43,710 bases of DNA from Flavobacterium aurantiibacter (GCF_002251775.1 NZ_NOXX01000193.1:1-43710); one strand, 5' to 3'. Numbered from the stretch's first letter, positions 8,387-15,853 are shown. Program-made: numbers and translations. Notes: a model not told the origin generated them from the sequence alone.

Positions 8387-10005
8387 CAATAGATTTTACG
8401 GCAAAAACAAAAGAACTGATTGATAACCTCAAAGGTATTTGTACCACTTATGGATTAGGAAATGATGGTAATGAATTTAAAATAATCACTCAGGTTTTTC
8501 TTTATAAATTCATGAATGATAAGTTCGGATATGAAGTAAAACAGCTGGAGCCCAAATTAGCACAAGCCGAGAGTTGGGAAAAAGAAATTTCAAAGTACAC
8601 CGACGAGCAATACGAAATGTTATTGCTTCGCATGAAGCCCGAAAATGCTAAATTGAAGAGAGAACATTTTTTGGCAAATCTCTATAACAAGCAAGACAAG
8701 GAAGAGTTCGCAAAATTATTTGACGACATCCTTCGTGATATTGCAATTTTTAACAATGATATTTTTTCTGTCAAAACGGGAACGGGTGCCAAAATTATAC
8801 TGTTCGATGAATTGAGCAACTACATTACCGATAGCAGCCAACGAGATAATTTTTGTAAAGCAATTGTAAATCAATTAGTTAATTTTAGTTTTGAAAAGAT
8901 TTTCAATCAAAAGTTCGATTTCTTTTCGACGATTTTTGAGTATCTCATAAAAGATTATAACAAAGACGGTGGCGGTAAATACGCTGAATATTATACACCG
9001 CATGCCGTTTCGAAAATCATGGCTTCTATTTTAGTAGACAAACCCGTTAGCAATGTTACGTGTTACGATCCGTCGGCGGGATCCGGAACCTTGTTAATGA
9101 ATTTAGCACACGCCATTGGTGAAGACCGCTGCACTATTTACTCACAAGACATATCGCAAAAGTCTACAAGTATGCTGCGTTTGAATTTGATATTGAACAA
9201 CTTGGTTCATTCTATTCAAAATATCATACAAGGCAATACTATGCTTACGCCTTACCACAAGGTGGGTGATAAGCTGATGACCTTCGATTACATTGTATCC
9301 AACCCACCTTTTAAGTTGGATTTTAGCGAATACGTTTCCAGTCTGGACACAAAACAAAACAAAGAACGCTTTTTTGCTGGCTTTCCAAATATTCCTAAAA
9401 AGGATAAAGACAAAATGGCGATTTATCCTTTGTTCATTCAGCACATCATGTTTTCGCTGAGTGATAAAGGCAAAGCAGCTATAGTTGTGCCTACTGGATT
9501 TATAACCGCACAAAGTGGCATTGAAAAGAAAATACGTGAACGTTTAGTTGAACAAAAAATGCTGCGTGGTGTGGTAAGCATGCCGAGCAATATTTTTGCC
9601 ACTACAGGCACCAACGTATCAATTTTATTTTTGGACAAAGCAAATACGAAAGGCGATATTGTACTAATGGATGCCTCAAAACTAGGCACTACAGTCAAAG
9701 ATGGCAAGAACCAAAAGACTTTGCTGTCTGACGAAGAAGAGCAACTGATAATTGAAACCTTTAACAAACACGAAGCCAAAGAAGATTTTACTGTAGTAGT
9801 TAGCTACGAGCAGATAAAAGAAAAAAACTACAGCTTTAGTGCCGGTCAATATTTTGAAGTAAAGATTGAATACACCGATATTACACCTGCCGAATTTGAA
9901 ACCAAAATGAACGGCTTTAAAATGAATTTGGACAACCTTTTCGCTGAATCTAAAACCTTGGAAAAAGAAATTCAGAAACAATTAAATAGGTTGAAGTATG
10001 AATAA
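8380..10005 (+). CDS. hsdM: Type I restriction-modification system, M (adenine methyltransferase) subunit
   Basis: HsdM of 541 residues, which methylates adenine with S-adenosylmethionine at the site chosen by HsdS. The N-terminal helical domain covers about residues 8-160. The catalytic domain follows with YYTPHAVSKIMASIL, SAM-binding DPSAGSGT (230-237) and catalytic NPPF (308-311). The C-terminal ~60 residues are helical, ending LEKEIQKQLNRLKYE. The start codon lies inside the end of hsdR (ATGGTAG). The stop overlaps the ATG of the next gene (ATGAATAA), and the last ~50 bases recur almost unchanged before hsdS at 11025. Length and motifs are normal for the family. Confidence 0.95.
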   Translation: MVAIDFTAKTKELIDNLKGICTTYGLGNDGNEFKIITQVFLYKFMNDKFGYEVKQLEPKLAQAESWEKEISKYTDEQYEMLLLRMKPENAKLKREHFLANLYNKQDKEEFAKLFDDILRDIAIFNNDIFSVKTGTGAKIILFDELSNYITDSSQRDNFCKAIVNQLVNFSFEKIFNQKFDFFSTIFEYLIKDYNKDGGGKYAEYYTPHAVSKIMASILVDKPVSNVTCYDPSAGSGTLLMNLAHAIGEDRCTIYSQDISQKSTSMLRLNLILNNLVHSIQNIIQGNTMLTPYHKVGDKLMTFDYIVSNPPFKLDFSEYVSSLDTKQNKERFFAGFPNIPKKDKDKMAIYPLFIQHIMFSLSDKGKAAIVVPTGFITAQSGIEKKIRERLVEQKMLRGVVSMPSNIFATTGTNVSILFLDKANTKGDIVLMDASKLGTTVKDGKNQKTLLSDEEEQLIIETFNKHEAKEDFTVVVSYEQIKEKNYSFSAGQYFEVKIEYTDITPAEFETKMNGFKMNLDNLFAESKTLEKEIQKQLNRLKYE

Positions 10006-10006
10006 A
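9950..10006 (+). repeat. Direct repeat R1 (hsdM 3' end and start of the DUF1016 gene)
   Basis: The 57 bases encode the last residues of HsdM plus the next ATG. They recur as 58 bases at 11025-11082 with one A insertion and three substitutions. The pair exactly brackets the DUF1016 gene. Confidence 0.9.
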
Positions 10007-11023
10007 GCGGTAGAGCCATTGCAGAATCATAGTTTGTTTAGCGAGCTTTCAGCATTAATTGAAGCAAGCAGGCAGAAAATTGCTGTTGCCGCAAACAGCA
10101 CCTTAACCCTATTGTTTTGGCAACTAGGTAAACGTATTAATGAGGAGGTGTTGAACAAAGAACGAGCCGATTACGGCAAGCAAATTTTGCCTACACTTTC
10201 GGCACAATTAACAGCTAAGTACGGGCGAAGTTTTGAAGAGAAAAATCTTCGTAGAATGCTCCAGTTTGCACAACAATTTACCGATTCCTCAATTGTCGTT
10301 CCACTGGCACGACAATTGACTTGGAGCCATTTTTTAATTCTTATTCCGCTGAAAACCAACGAAGCGAGAATGTTTTATGCCCAGAAAGCAATGGAAGAAG
10401 GTTGGGGCAAACGCGAGTTGCGCAACCAAATCGCTAAAAAATCTTTTGAACGCCACGAAATAGCCAACTCCCAGCTGATTGCTACTAAACCCGAACTGGT
10501 AAACACTTTTAAAGATCCCTACATTTTAGATTTCCTCAACCTGAAAAACACCTACTTGGAGCAGGATTTGGAGCATGCTATTTTACATGAATTGGAAGCC
10601 TTTATTTTAGAGTTGGGCAAAGGTTTTGCTTTTATGGAGCGACAAAAGCGGATGATTATTGATGGTGATGATTTTTATTTGGATCTGTTGTTTTATAACC
10701 GTAGGATAAAGCGTCTGGTAGCCATCGAACTAAAATTAGGCAAGTTTGAAGCGGCACATAAAGGGCAAATGGAATTATACCTGAAATGGCTGAACAAATA
10801 CGAAAAAGCAGAAGGCGAAAACGAACCCATTGGTTTGATCTTATGTGCCGAAAGTAATAAAGAACAGGTAGAACTATTGGAAATGCACAAAGACGGTATT
10901 ATGGTTGCGGAGTATTGGACAGAAATGCCAAGCAAACAAGAACTACAACAAAAATTACATCAAATTTGCATGGAAGCCAAAGAACGCATGGCCAACAATC
11001 GCTTAAATTCAGAATATGAATAG
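9998..11023 (+). CDS. DUF1016/YhcG-family PDDEXK nuclease inside the hsd operon
   Basis: This 341-residue protein has the two-part build of the DUF1016 family. An N-terminal winged-helix-like half (residues ~10-150) contains LFWQLGKRI and YGRSFEEKNLRRMLQFA. A C-terminal PD-(D/E)xK nuclease half (~170-335) has likely catalytic Asp229 (YLDLLFY) and Glu244-x-Lys246 (AIELKLG). Members often accompany type I restriction genes, but their role is poorly defined; an accessory nuclease or a defence effector is plausible. It overlaps hsdM by 8 bases and ends 50 bases before hsdS. It sits exactly between two copies of the hsdM tail, which suggests later insertion. The nuclease fold is clear; the substrate is not known. 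Confidence 0.88.
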   Translation: MNKAVEPLQNHSLFSELSALIEASRQKIAVAANSTLTLLFWQLGKRINEEVLNKERADYGKQILPTLSAQLTAKYGRSFEEKNLRRMLQFAQQFTDSSIVVPLARQLTWSHFLILIPLKTNEARMFYAQKAMEEGWGKRELRNQIAKKSFERHEIANSQLIATKPELVNTFKDPYILDFLNLKNTYLEQDLEHAILHELEAFILELGKGFAFMERQKRMIIDGDDFYLDLLFYNRRIKRLVAIELKLGKFEAAHKGQMELYLKWLNKYEKAEGENEPIGLILCAESNKEQVELLEMHKDGIMVAEYWTEMPSKQELQQKLHQICMEAKERMANNRLNSEYE

Positions 11024-11024
11024 G

Positions 11025-11082
11025 CTAAAAACCTTGGAAAAAAAAATTCAGAAACAATTAAATGGGTTGAAGTATGAGTAAA
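11025..11082 (+). repeat. Direct repeat R2 (orphan hsdM tail ahead of hsdS)
   Basis: This is a non-coding copy of the hsdM 3' end (58 bases against 57 in R1, about 93% identical), running into the hsdS start codon. In R1 the ATG opens the DUF1016 gene (ATGAATAAA); in R2 it opens hsdS (ATGAGTAAA). Confidence 0.9.
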
Positions 11083-12420
11083 TCCTTTAAAACATATTAT
11101 ATCAGGGATATTGGAAAAGTTTCAATGTGCAAAAGGGTATTAAAAGAGGAAACTTTTGAAAATGAGGAAATCCCTTTTTACAAAATTTCTACGTTTGGAG
11201 GGAAGGCGGACACCTTTATTTCACGTAAGCACTATGAAGAGTATAGGAAGAAATACTCTTTTCCTAAAGTTGGGGAAATTTTAATTTCAGCGGCTGGTAC
11301 AATTGGTAAAACTGTAATTTATAATGGCGAGGACGGTTATTTTCAAGACTCTAATATTGTTTGGGTTGAGAATGATGAGAAGAAAGTACGGAATGATTAT
11401 CTCTATTATTTTTTTCAAACGAAGCCTTGGTTTACAACTCACGGTAGCACAATAACAAGAATCTACAATGAGAATTTACGTAGTATAAAATTAACTGTAC
11501 CGGAAAGTCTTATTGACCAACAAAAAATCGCCGCCGTCCTTTCCGCACTCGACTCCAAAATCGAGCTCAACAACCGCATTAATGCCGAGTTGGAAGCCAT
11601 GGCAAAAACGCTTTACGATTATTGGTTTGTGCAGTTTGATTTTCCAGATAAAAACGACAAGCCGTACAAAAGCAGTGGCGGAAAAATGGTTTGGAATGAG
11701 GTATTGAAACGGGAGATTCCAGCGGGGTGGGAAGTGCAGAAAATGTCTGAATGGATTGATATTGATAAAAGCGGAGATTGGGGCAAAGAAGAAGAAGAAG
11801 GAAACTTCACTAAAAAAGTAATTTGTTTCAGAGGTGCGGACATAAATGGTTTAAATGGACTTGATGAATTAAAACCACCAGTTCGATATATTCTTGAAAA
11901 GAACTCGTTTAAGATTCTTAAATCACATGATTTAATCATTGAAATTTCAGGTGGAAGTCCAACACAATCAACAGGTCGTTTGGCTTTCATTACAGATGCA
12001 ACAATCAACCGGTTTGAGCATCCATTAATCTGTTCAAACTTCTGTAAACCTGTTTCAATGCGAAACAAAAAACTGCTATACAATTTTGTTTACTACTGGA
12101 ATAGCCTATATGATAATGGCGTATTCTTTGGCTACGAAGGCAAAACAAGTGGCATTAAAAACCTTCTCTTAGATTCCTTCATTAGTTCTTATTATACTGT
12201 TGTTCCTGATGAAAAGATTGTTGACCAATTTTACAACTTCATGGAAAACACCCAAGAAAAAAAACAAACCGCTTTAGCAGAAAACCAAAAACTAACCGAG
12301 CTCCGAGATTGGCTATTGCCCATGTTAATGAATGGGCAGGTGAAGGTGAAAGAAGAAATGGAAACAGAATTGTCAATGGCTGCTGAGCCTGCGGCTACTT
12401 ATGAAAAAAGCCGCACATAA
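11074..12420 (+). CDS. hsdS: Type I restriction-modification system, S (specificity) subunit
   Basis: HsdS of 448 residues, which reads the bipartite DNA target for both methylation and cleavage. Target-recognition domain 1 spans about 1-145 (with AGTIGKTVIY). A conserved central helical spacer follows at ~148-190 (QQKIAAVLSALDSKIELNNR, then KTLYDYWFVQF). Domain 2 runs over ~215-400, and the C-terminal conserved helix over ~405-440 (LAENQKLTELRDWLLPMLMNGQV). Both recognition domains are AT-rich, while the central spacer is GC-rich, a mosaic typical of domain shuffling by recombination at the conserved spacers. The protein appears intact. No second or inverted partial hsdS is present, so in-window phase variation by inversion is unlikely. 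The target sequence cannot be read from the protein. Confidence 0.93.
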   Translation: MSKSFKTYYIRDIGKVSMCKRVLKEETFENEEIPFYKISTFGGKADTFISRKHYEEYRKKYSFPKVGEILISAAGTIGKTVIYNGEDGYFQDSNIVWVENDEKKVRNDYLYYFFQTKPWFTTHGSTITRIYNENLRSIKLTVPESLIDQQKIAAVLSALDSKIELNNRINAELEAMAKTLYDYWFVQFDFPDKNDKPYKSSGGKMVWNEVLKREIPAGWEVQKMSEWIDIDKSGDWGKEEEEGNFTKKVICFRGADINGLNGLDELKPPVRYILEKNSFKILKSHDLIIEISGGSPTQSTGRLAFITDATINRFEHPLICSNFCKPVSMRNKKLLYNFVYYWNSLYDNGVFFGYEGKTSGIKNLLLDSFISSYYTVVPDEKIVDQFYNFMENTQEKKQTALAENQKLTELRDWLLPMLMNGQVKVKEEMETELSMAAEPAATYEKSRT

Positions 12421-12429
12421 TGTGCGGCT
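12409..12429 (-). terminator. Intrinsic terminator reading on the minus strand, overlapping the hsdS stop
   Basis: AGCCGCAC-ataat-GTGCGGCT is a perfect stem that extends inward. Read on the minus strand it is followed by a T run (complement of GAAAAAAG at 12403-12410). On the plus strand no T run follows, so it ends something transcribed leftward, probably the tRNA-like sequence beside it. Confidence 0.6.
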
Positions 12430-12432
12430 AAT

Positions 12433-12526
12433 TGCGACAGGCGAAGGAATCGAACCTTACCACTCCCTAGTTAAATTCAGAATTGAAGACCAACACAAGG
12501 AATTCTAATTGCCACAGAACCTGTCG
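12433..12526 (-). ncRNA. Degenerate tRNA-like sequence (possible tRNA relic or attachment-site remnant)
   Basis: On the minus strand a 92-base segment is closed by a perfect 7-bp end stem (CGACAGG at 12526-12520 with CCTGTCG at 12441-12435). It is followed by CA and, after a few bases, by a terminator hairpin. Near its 3' end TAAGG-TTCGATT-CCTTC resembles a T arm with a canonical T loop (one mismatched pair, one unpaired base next to the acceptor stem). I could not fold a convincing D arm or anticodon arm, so this is not a functional tRNA call. A decayed tRNA or the tRNA-end side of an integration scar fits best. Confidence 0.3.
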
Positions 12527-12556
12527 AGCGGGTGCGCCTGTGAACCTACAATTTGA

Positions 12557-12736
12557 ACTATCAAACATTCAAACCCTGTTAAAAAGCTTGAAACCATTAA
12601 ATGGACGCTGATTTTGATTATTGTTTCTTTCATACTCTTGATTTTTAGTTTGTTAAAAATAATTTCCGACAGAAAAACAACTGTTACCTCGTGTAAATGC
12701 CAAAATTTCAAACAACTGAACCAACCAAGACTTTAA
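12557..12736 (+). pseudogene. Start-less ORF with a membrane segment (gene remnant)
   Basis: An open frame without an ATG reads ...KKLETIKWTLILIIVSFILL, then IFSLLKIISDRKTT, and stops at 12734. It begins after a stop at 12554-12556. The middle is a convincing single transmembrane helix preceded by lysines, with a cysteine-containing tail (SCKCQ). It may be the end of a small membrane protein that lost its start. The opposite strand also holds an open frame over much of this stretch, so the call is weak. Confidence 0.25.
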
Positions 12737-12785
12737 GTGTAAGTTTAAAAAATATAAAATTAATCAAGTTGAATAACTTTGAACC

Positions 12786-12869
12786 ATGAGAAATGAACTA
12801 AATGTTAATACAAACATACTTACTTGGGCAATAGCTCGAGCTAGATATGAATTGCAAGCATTTATTTAA
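12786..12869 (+). pseudogene. 27-residue ORF resembling the start of an ImmA/IrrE-type protein
   Basis: ATG at 12786 gives MRNELNVNTNILTWAIARAR and six more residues before TAA at 12867. The pattern (N)xxILTWAxxRAxYEL resembles the beginning of HTH-ImmA/IrrE metallopeptidase-type proteins (NPxILxWARExAGxSLE). Nothing downstream continues it, because the GC-rich element begins within 40 bases. If the resemblance is real this is a truncated gene; it could also be chance. Confidence 0.3.
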
Positions 12870-12902
12870 AAGTTTCTATAAGCACAAGACGTTGAACTTC
12901 CC

Positions 12903-13111
12903 CCCGTGCACTTACCCGCGTAAGCGATTGCAGTGAAAATACCGCGCCGGCGGTGCGTAGTTTTTGGCGCTTCGGGGTGGCGACCACCGGAAGCCGAACC
13001 GCAGCCATCCAAAAACACGTACTGGCAAGCGGTATTGCAACGAAAAGCGCGACGGCGGCCTGCACGTATTTTCTTTGAAGAACAATCGAGCCGCCGGTAC
13101 GCCCAAAAACT
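12903..13111 (-). repeat. GC-rich intergenic element, copy 2 (minus orientation)
   Basis: Read on the minus strand it begins AGTTTTTGGGCGTACCGGCGGC at 13111 (first 20 bases match the head motif of the other copies) and ends near CACTGCAATCGCTTACGCG (12935-12917). It contains GTCGCGCTTTTCGTTGCAATACCGC, akin to the middle motif of copies 3 and 6. Open frames through it on both strands are composition artefacts. It is the right border of the restriction island, inverted relative to copy 1. Confidence 0.55.
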
Positions 13112-13144
13112 ACTAGCATAAGACAATCAAAAACCGTCGAAACA

Positions 13145-13175
13145 ATTGTTTTCAATACGGGCTTTAGTACCTTTG
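13145..13175 (+). promoter_or_regulatory. rlmN promoter, probably giving a leaderless transcript
   Basis: ATTG at 13145-13148 (a -33 candidate) and TACCTTTG at 13168-13175 are spaced 19 bases apart, matching the Bacteroidota consensus TTTG-N19-TAnnTTTG. Only four bases separate the -7 box from the ATG at 13180, so transcription would start at or next to the start codon. Confidence 0.65.
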
Positions 13176-13179
13176 CATT

Positions 13180-14235
13180 ATGGAAGTAACGAAGAAAGAT
13201 ATTCGCGCGTTAAGCAAAGAACAATTGCGCGATTTCTTTATCCAATCCGGCGATCAAGGGTTCCGCGGCAATCAAGTGTACGAATGGCTGTGGAAGAAAG
13301 GTGCACACGATTTCGACGACATGACCAACCTTTCCAAACAAACCCGCGCGCTACTCCAACAGCATTTCGAAATTCGCCACATTAACGTCGACCAAATGCA
13401 ACGCAGCGAAGACGGCACCGTGAAAAACGCCGTTCGCCTGCACGACGGTTTGGTTGTAGAATCGGTACTTATACCCACCGAAACCCGAACTACCGCCTGC
13501 GTTTCGAGCCAAGTGGGTTGTAGCCTCGACTGCAACTTTTGCGCCACCGCCCGACTAAAACGCATGCGTAACCTGAACGCCGACGAAATTTTCGATCAAG
13601 TAAAAGCCATCGATACCGAAAGCCGCGCGTACTACAACCGTCCGCTTTCCAACATCGTTTTTATGGGCATGGGCGAACCGCTGATGAATTACAACAACGT
13701 TTTGGCCGCTATCGACCGCATTACGTCCGACGAGGGTCTGGGAATGTCGCCCAAACGCATTACCGTTTCCACATCCGGAATTTCAAAAATGATTCGGAAA
13801 ATGGCCGACGACGGCGTAAAGTTTAAACTCGCCGTGTCGTTGCATGCTGCCGTTGAAGACATTCGGAACGAAATTATGCCGTTTACCAAAAACTTTCCGT
13901 TAACCGAACTCAAGCAAGCCTTGGCGTATTGGTATCAGAAAACCAAAAGTCGGGTTACTTACGAGTATGTGGTTTGGAAAGGAATTAACGATCATAAACA
14001 AGCCATCGACGCCTTGGTGCAATTTTGCAAATACGTGCCTTGCAAAGTAAACTTAATTGAATACAACGCCATAGACGACGAGCGCTTTCAACAAGCCGAT
14101 GAAAAAGCGATAAACGCCTACATCGCGGCTCTTGAAGCCAACAATATTGTAGTGAAAGTGCGCAGAAGTCGCGGTAAAGATATCGACGCCGCCTGCGGAC
14201 AATTAGCAAATAAAGAACAAAGCATTAACACCTGA
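13180..14235 (+). CDS. rlmN: 23S rRNA (A2503-C2)/tRNA (A37-C2) methyltransferase
   Basis: A 351-residue radical SAM enzyme that methylates C2 of A2503 in 23S rRNA and A37 in some tRNAs by way of a methylated cysteine. The [4Fe-4S] motif CxxxCxxC is Cys114, Cys118 and Cys121 (GCSLDCNFCATA). GMGEPLMNYNNV is the SAM-binding GGEP-like motif. The second catalytic cysteine is Cys339 in DAACGQL near the C-terminus. Cys107 lies just before the cluster in TTACVSSQVG. The start at 13180 is supported by the family N-terminus and by the promoter immediately upstream. Cfr-like resistance enzymes are related, but sequence and length fit RlmN. It stands alone; the next gene has its own promoter box. Confidence 0.96.
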   Translation: MEVTKKDIRALSKEQLRDFFIQSGDQGFRGNQVYEWLWKKGAHDFDDMTNLSKQTRALLQQHFEIRHINVDQMQRSEDGTVKNAVRLHDGLVVESVLIPTETRTTACVSSQVGCSLDCNFCATARLKRMRNLNADEIFDQVKAIDTESRAYYNRPLSNIVFMGMGEPLMNYNNVLAAIDRITSDEGLGMSPKRITVSTSGISKMIRKMADDGVKFKLAVSLHAAVEDIRNEIMPFTKNFPLTELKQALAYWYQKTKSRVTYEYVVWKGINDHKQAIDALVQFCKYVPCKVNLIEYNAIDDERFQQADEKAINAYIAALEANNIVVKVRRSRGKDIDAACGQLANKEQSINT

Positions 14236-14251
14236 TTAGCGGTCGACTACC

Positions 14252-14259
14252 TACCTTTG
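14252..14259 (+). promoter_or_regulatory. -7 box for the polyprenyl synthase gene, near-leaderless
   Basis: TACCTTTG lies five bases before the ATG at 14265, the same arrangement as at rlmN. No good -33 element is visible. Confidence 0.5.
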
Positions 14260-14264
14260 TAACT

Positions 14265-15242
14265 ATGAAAATTACTGAGCAGATCAAGCAGCCAATACAG
14301 GCAGAAATGGAGCGCTTTGAGTCGAAGTTCCATGAATCGATGACTTCAAAAGTTGCCCTGCTCAACCGCATAACCTACTACATTGTAAATCGGAAGGGCA
14401 AGCAAATGCGCCCCATGTTTGTATTTCTTTGTGCCAAATTGCTCAACAACGGCTCGGTTAACGAACGTACCTTTCGCGGAGCTGCCGTTATCGAACTCAT
14501 TCACACCGCCACACTCGTACACGACGACGTAGTTGACGATTCGAACAAACGCCGCGGATTTTTCTCGATAAACGCACTTTGGAAAAATAAAATTGCCGTT
14601 TTGGTGGGCGATTATCTGCTCTCAAAAGGTTTGCTGCTGTCTATTGATAACGGCGATTTCGATTTGCTTAAAATTATCTCGGTCGCTGTTCGCGAAATGA
14701 GCGAGGGCGAACTGCTTCAAATTGAAAAAGCGCGTCGACTCGACATTACCGAAGATGTGTACTACGAAATCATCCGAAAAAAAACAGCAACACTCGTGGC
14801 ATCCTGCTGTGCTTTAGGAGCACAATCGGTGAGTCAAGACGAAGCTGTCGTGGCGCAAATGCGTTTATTCGGAGAATACATTGGCATGGCATTTCAAATC
14901 AAAGACGATTTGTTTGATTACAGCGACGAAGCCATTGGTAAACCCACAGGAATCGATATTAAAGAACAGAAAATGACCTTGCCGTTGATTCACGTGCTGA
15001 ATACGGTCGACAAAAAATCGAAAGATTGGGTGATTAATTCCATCAAAAATCACAACAAAAATAAACAACGGGTTAAAGAAGTAATCGCTTTTGTAAAAGA
15101 GAACAATGGTTTGATTTACGCCGAAAATAAAATGTTGGAATATCAGCAAAAAGCGCTCGACATTTTATTCACTTTTCCACAAAACGAATACCGCGACGCC
15201 TTACAATTAATGGTAAACTACGTTATAGATCGAAAAATATGA
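14265..15242 (+). CDS. Polyprenyl (octaprenyl/heptaprenyl-type) diphosphate synthase
   Basis: A trans-isoprenyl diphosphate synthase of 325 residues that adds isopentenyl diphosphate units to an allylic primer. In Bacteroidota such enzymes usually make the side chain of menaquinone. The first aspartate-rich motif is HDDVVDD (86-92) and the second KDDLFDY (about 217-223). The flanking GKQMRPMF and KTATL motifs bind the substrates. Product chain length cannot be read with confidence. Its TGA overlaps the ATG of the following thioredoxin-like gene (ATGA at 15239-15242), so they are translationally coupled. Confidence 0.92.
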   Translation: MKITEQIKQPIQAEMERFESKFHESMTSKVALLNRITYYIVNRKGKQMRPMFVFLCAKLLNNGSVNERTFRGAAVIELIHTATLVHDDVVDDSNKRRGFFSINALWKNKIAVLVGDYLLSKGLLLSIDNGDFDLLKIISVAVREMSEGELLQIEKARRLDITEDVYYEIIRKKTATLVASCCALGAQSVSQDEAVVAQMRLFGEYIGMAFQIKDDLFDYSDEAIGKPTGIDIKEQKMTLPLIHVLNTVDKKSKDWVINSIKNHNKNKQRVKEVIAFVKENNGLIYAENKMLEYQQKALDILFTFPQNEYRDALQLMVNYVIDRKI

Positions 15243-15853
15243 AGTTTTTTAGTACGCCAGCTGCTTTGGTTCAAGACGCCTTATCCAAATCGTATTCCTA
15301 CGCCGAATACCGTAAATTAGTAACCGACTTAATTGCCGAAGGGAAAAGTACGGGGCCAAAACAATCGGCCGATTTGCTGCAATACAGCGAACTCAACGAA
15401 GCTCGAATGTCGCGACTCGACAAAACTTCTGAAATCTATCCGGAAATTGCCGCTCAGCTCGAAAAACTTCCGCACCGCCAAACCTGGATTGCCATTACCG
15501 AAGGCTGGTGTGGCGATGCTGCCCAAATCTTGCCGTACATCAACAAAATGGCCGAGGTTGCACCAAACGTAAGCTTTAAGTGTGTTCTTCGCGATGAAAA
15601 TCCGGAATTTATGGATTATTTCCTTACGGGAGAAGCGCGTTCGATTCCGCGAATTGTAGTTACCGATACCGACACGTTTGAAGTATATGCGGCCTACGGA
15701 CCACGCCCGTTCGAAGCTGCAGAAATTGTGCGTCAGTACCGCGACAAATACGGCGTGATCGACGAAAAGTTAAAAATTCACCTGCAGAAATGGTATAACA
15801 AAGACGCTGGAATGCTGATTCAAAGGGAGTTTTTGAGTTTGGTGAAGTTGTAA
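15239..15853 (+). CDS. Thioredoxin-family protein with a single active-site cysteine
   Basis: A 204-residue protein of the thioredoxin_9 type. The thioredoxin-like core runs over about residues 60-180. The position of the redox CxxC carries GWCGDAA, so only Cys91 is present, and the cis-proline region is RSIPRIVV. No signal peptide is seen, so it should be cytosolic. With only one cysteine it cannot act as an ordinary dithiol oxidoreductase; a monothiol or binding role is more likely. It overlaps the polyprenyl synthase gene by 4 bases. It is convergent with the DUF4325 gene, 128 bases away, in a gap without a clear terminator. Confidence 0.85.
   Translation: MKFFSTPAALVQDALSKSYSYAEYRKLVTDLIAEGKSTGPKQSADLLQYSELNEARMSRLDKTSEIYPEIAAQLEKLPHRQTWIAITEGWCGDAAQILPYINKMAEVAPNVSFKCVLRDENPEFMDYFLTGEARSIPRIVVTDTDTFEVYAAYGPRPFEAAEIVRQYRDKYGVIDEKLKIHLQKWYNKDAGMLIQREFLSLVKL

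Noticed and set aside
9950..11082. Insertion-sequence transposition as the cause of the repeats around the DUF1016 gene
   Set aside because: No transposase or terminal inverted repeats, and a 57/58-bp diverged repeat is too long for a normal target-site duplication; recombination is more likely.
11619..12083. 154-codon open frame antisense to hsdS
   Set aside because: Lies wholly inside hsdS, whose domains are intact; sequence shows no domain.
12433..12526. A functional tRNA gene
   Set aside because: End stem and T arm are suggestive, but no D arm or anticodon arm could be drawn; kept only as a relic.
12862..13155. Three minus-strand and one plus-strand open frames in the GC-rich block before rlmN
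   Set aside because: Open in several frames at once because the block is GC-rich; the block belongs to the repeated element family.
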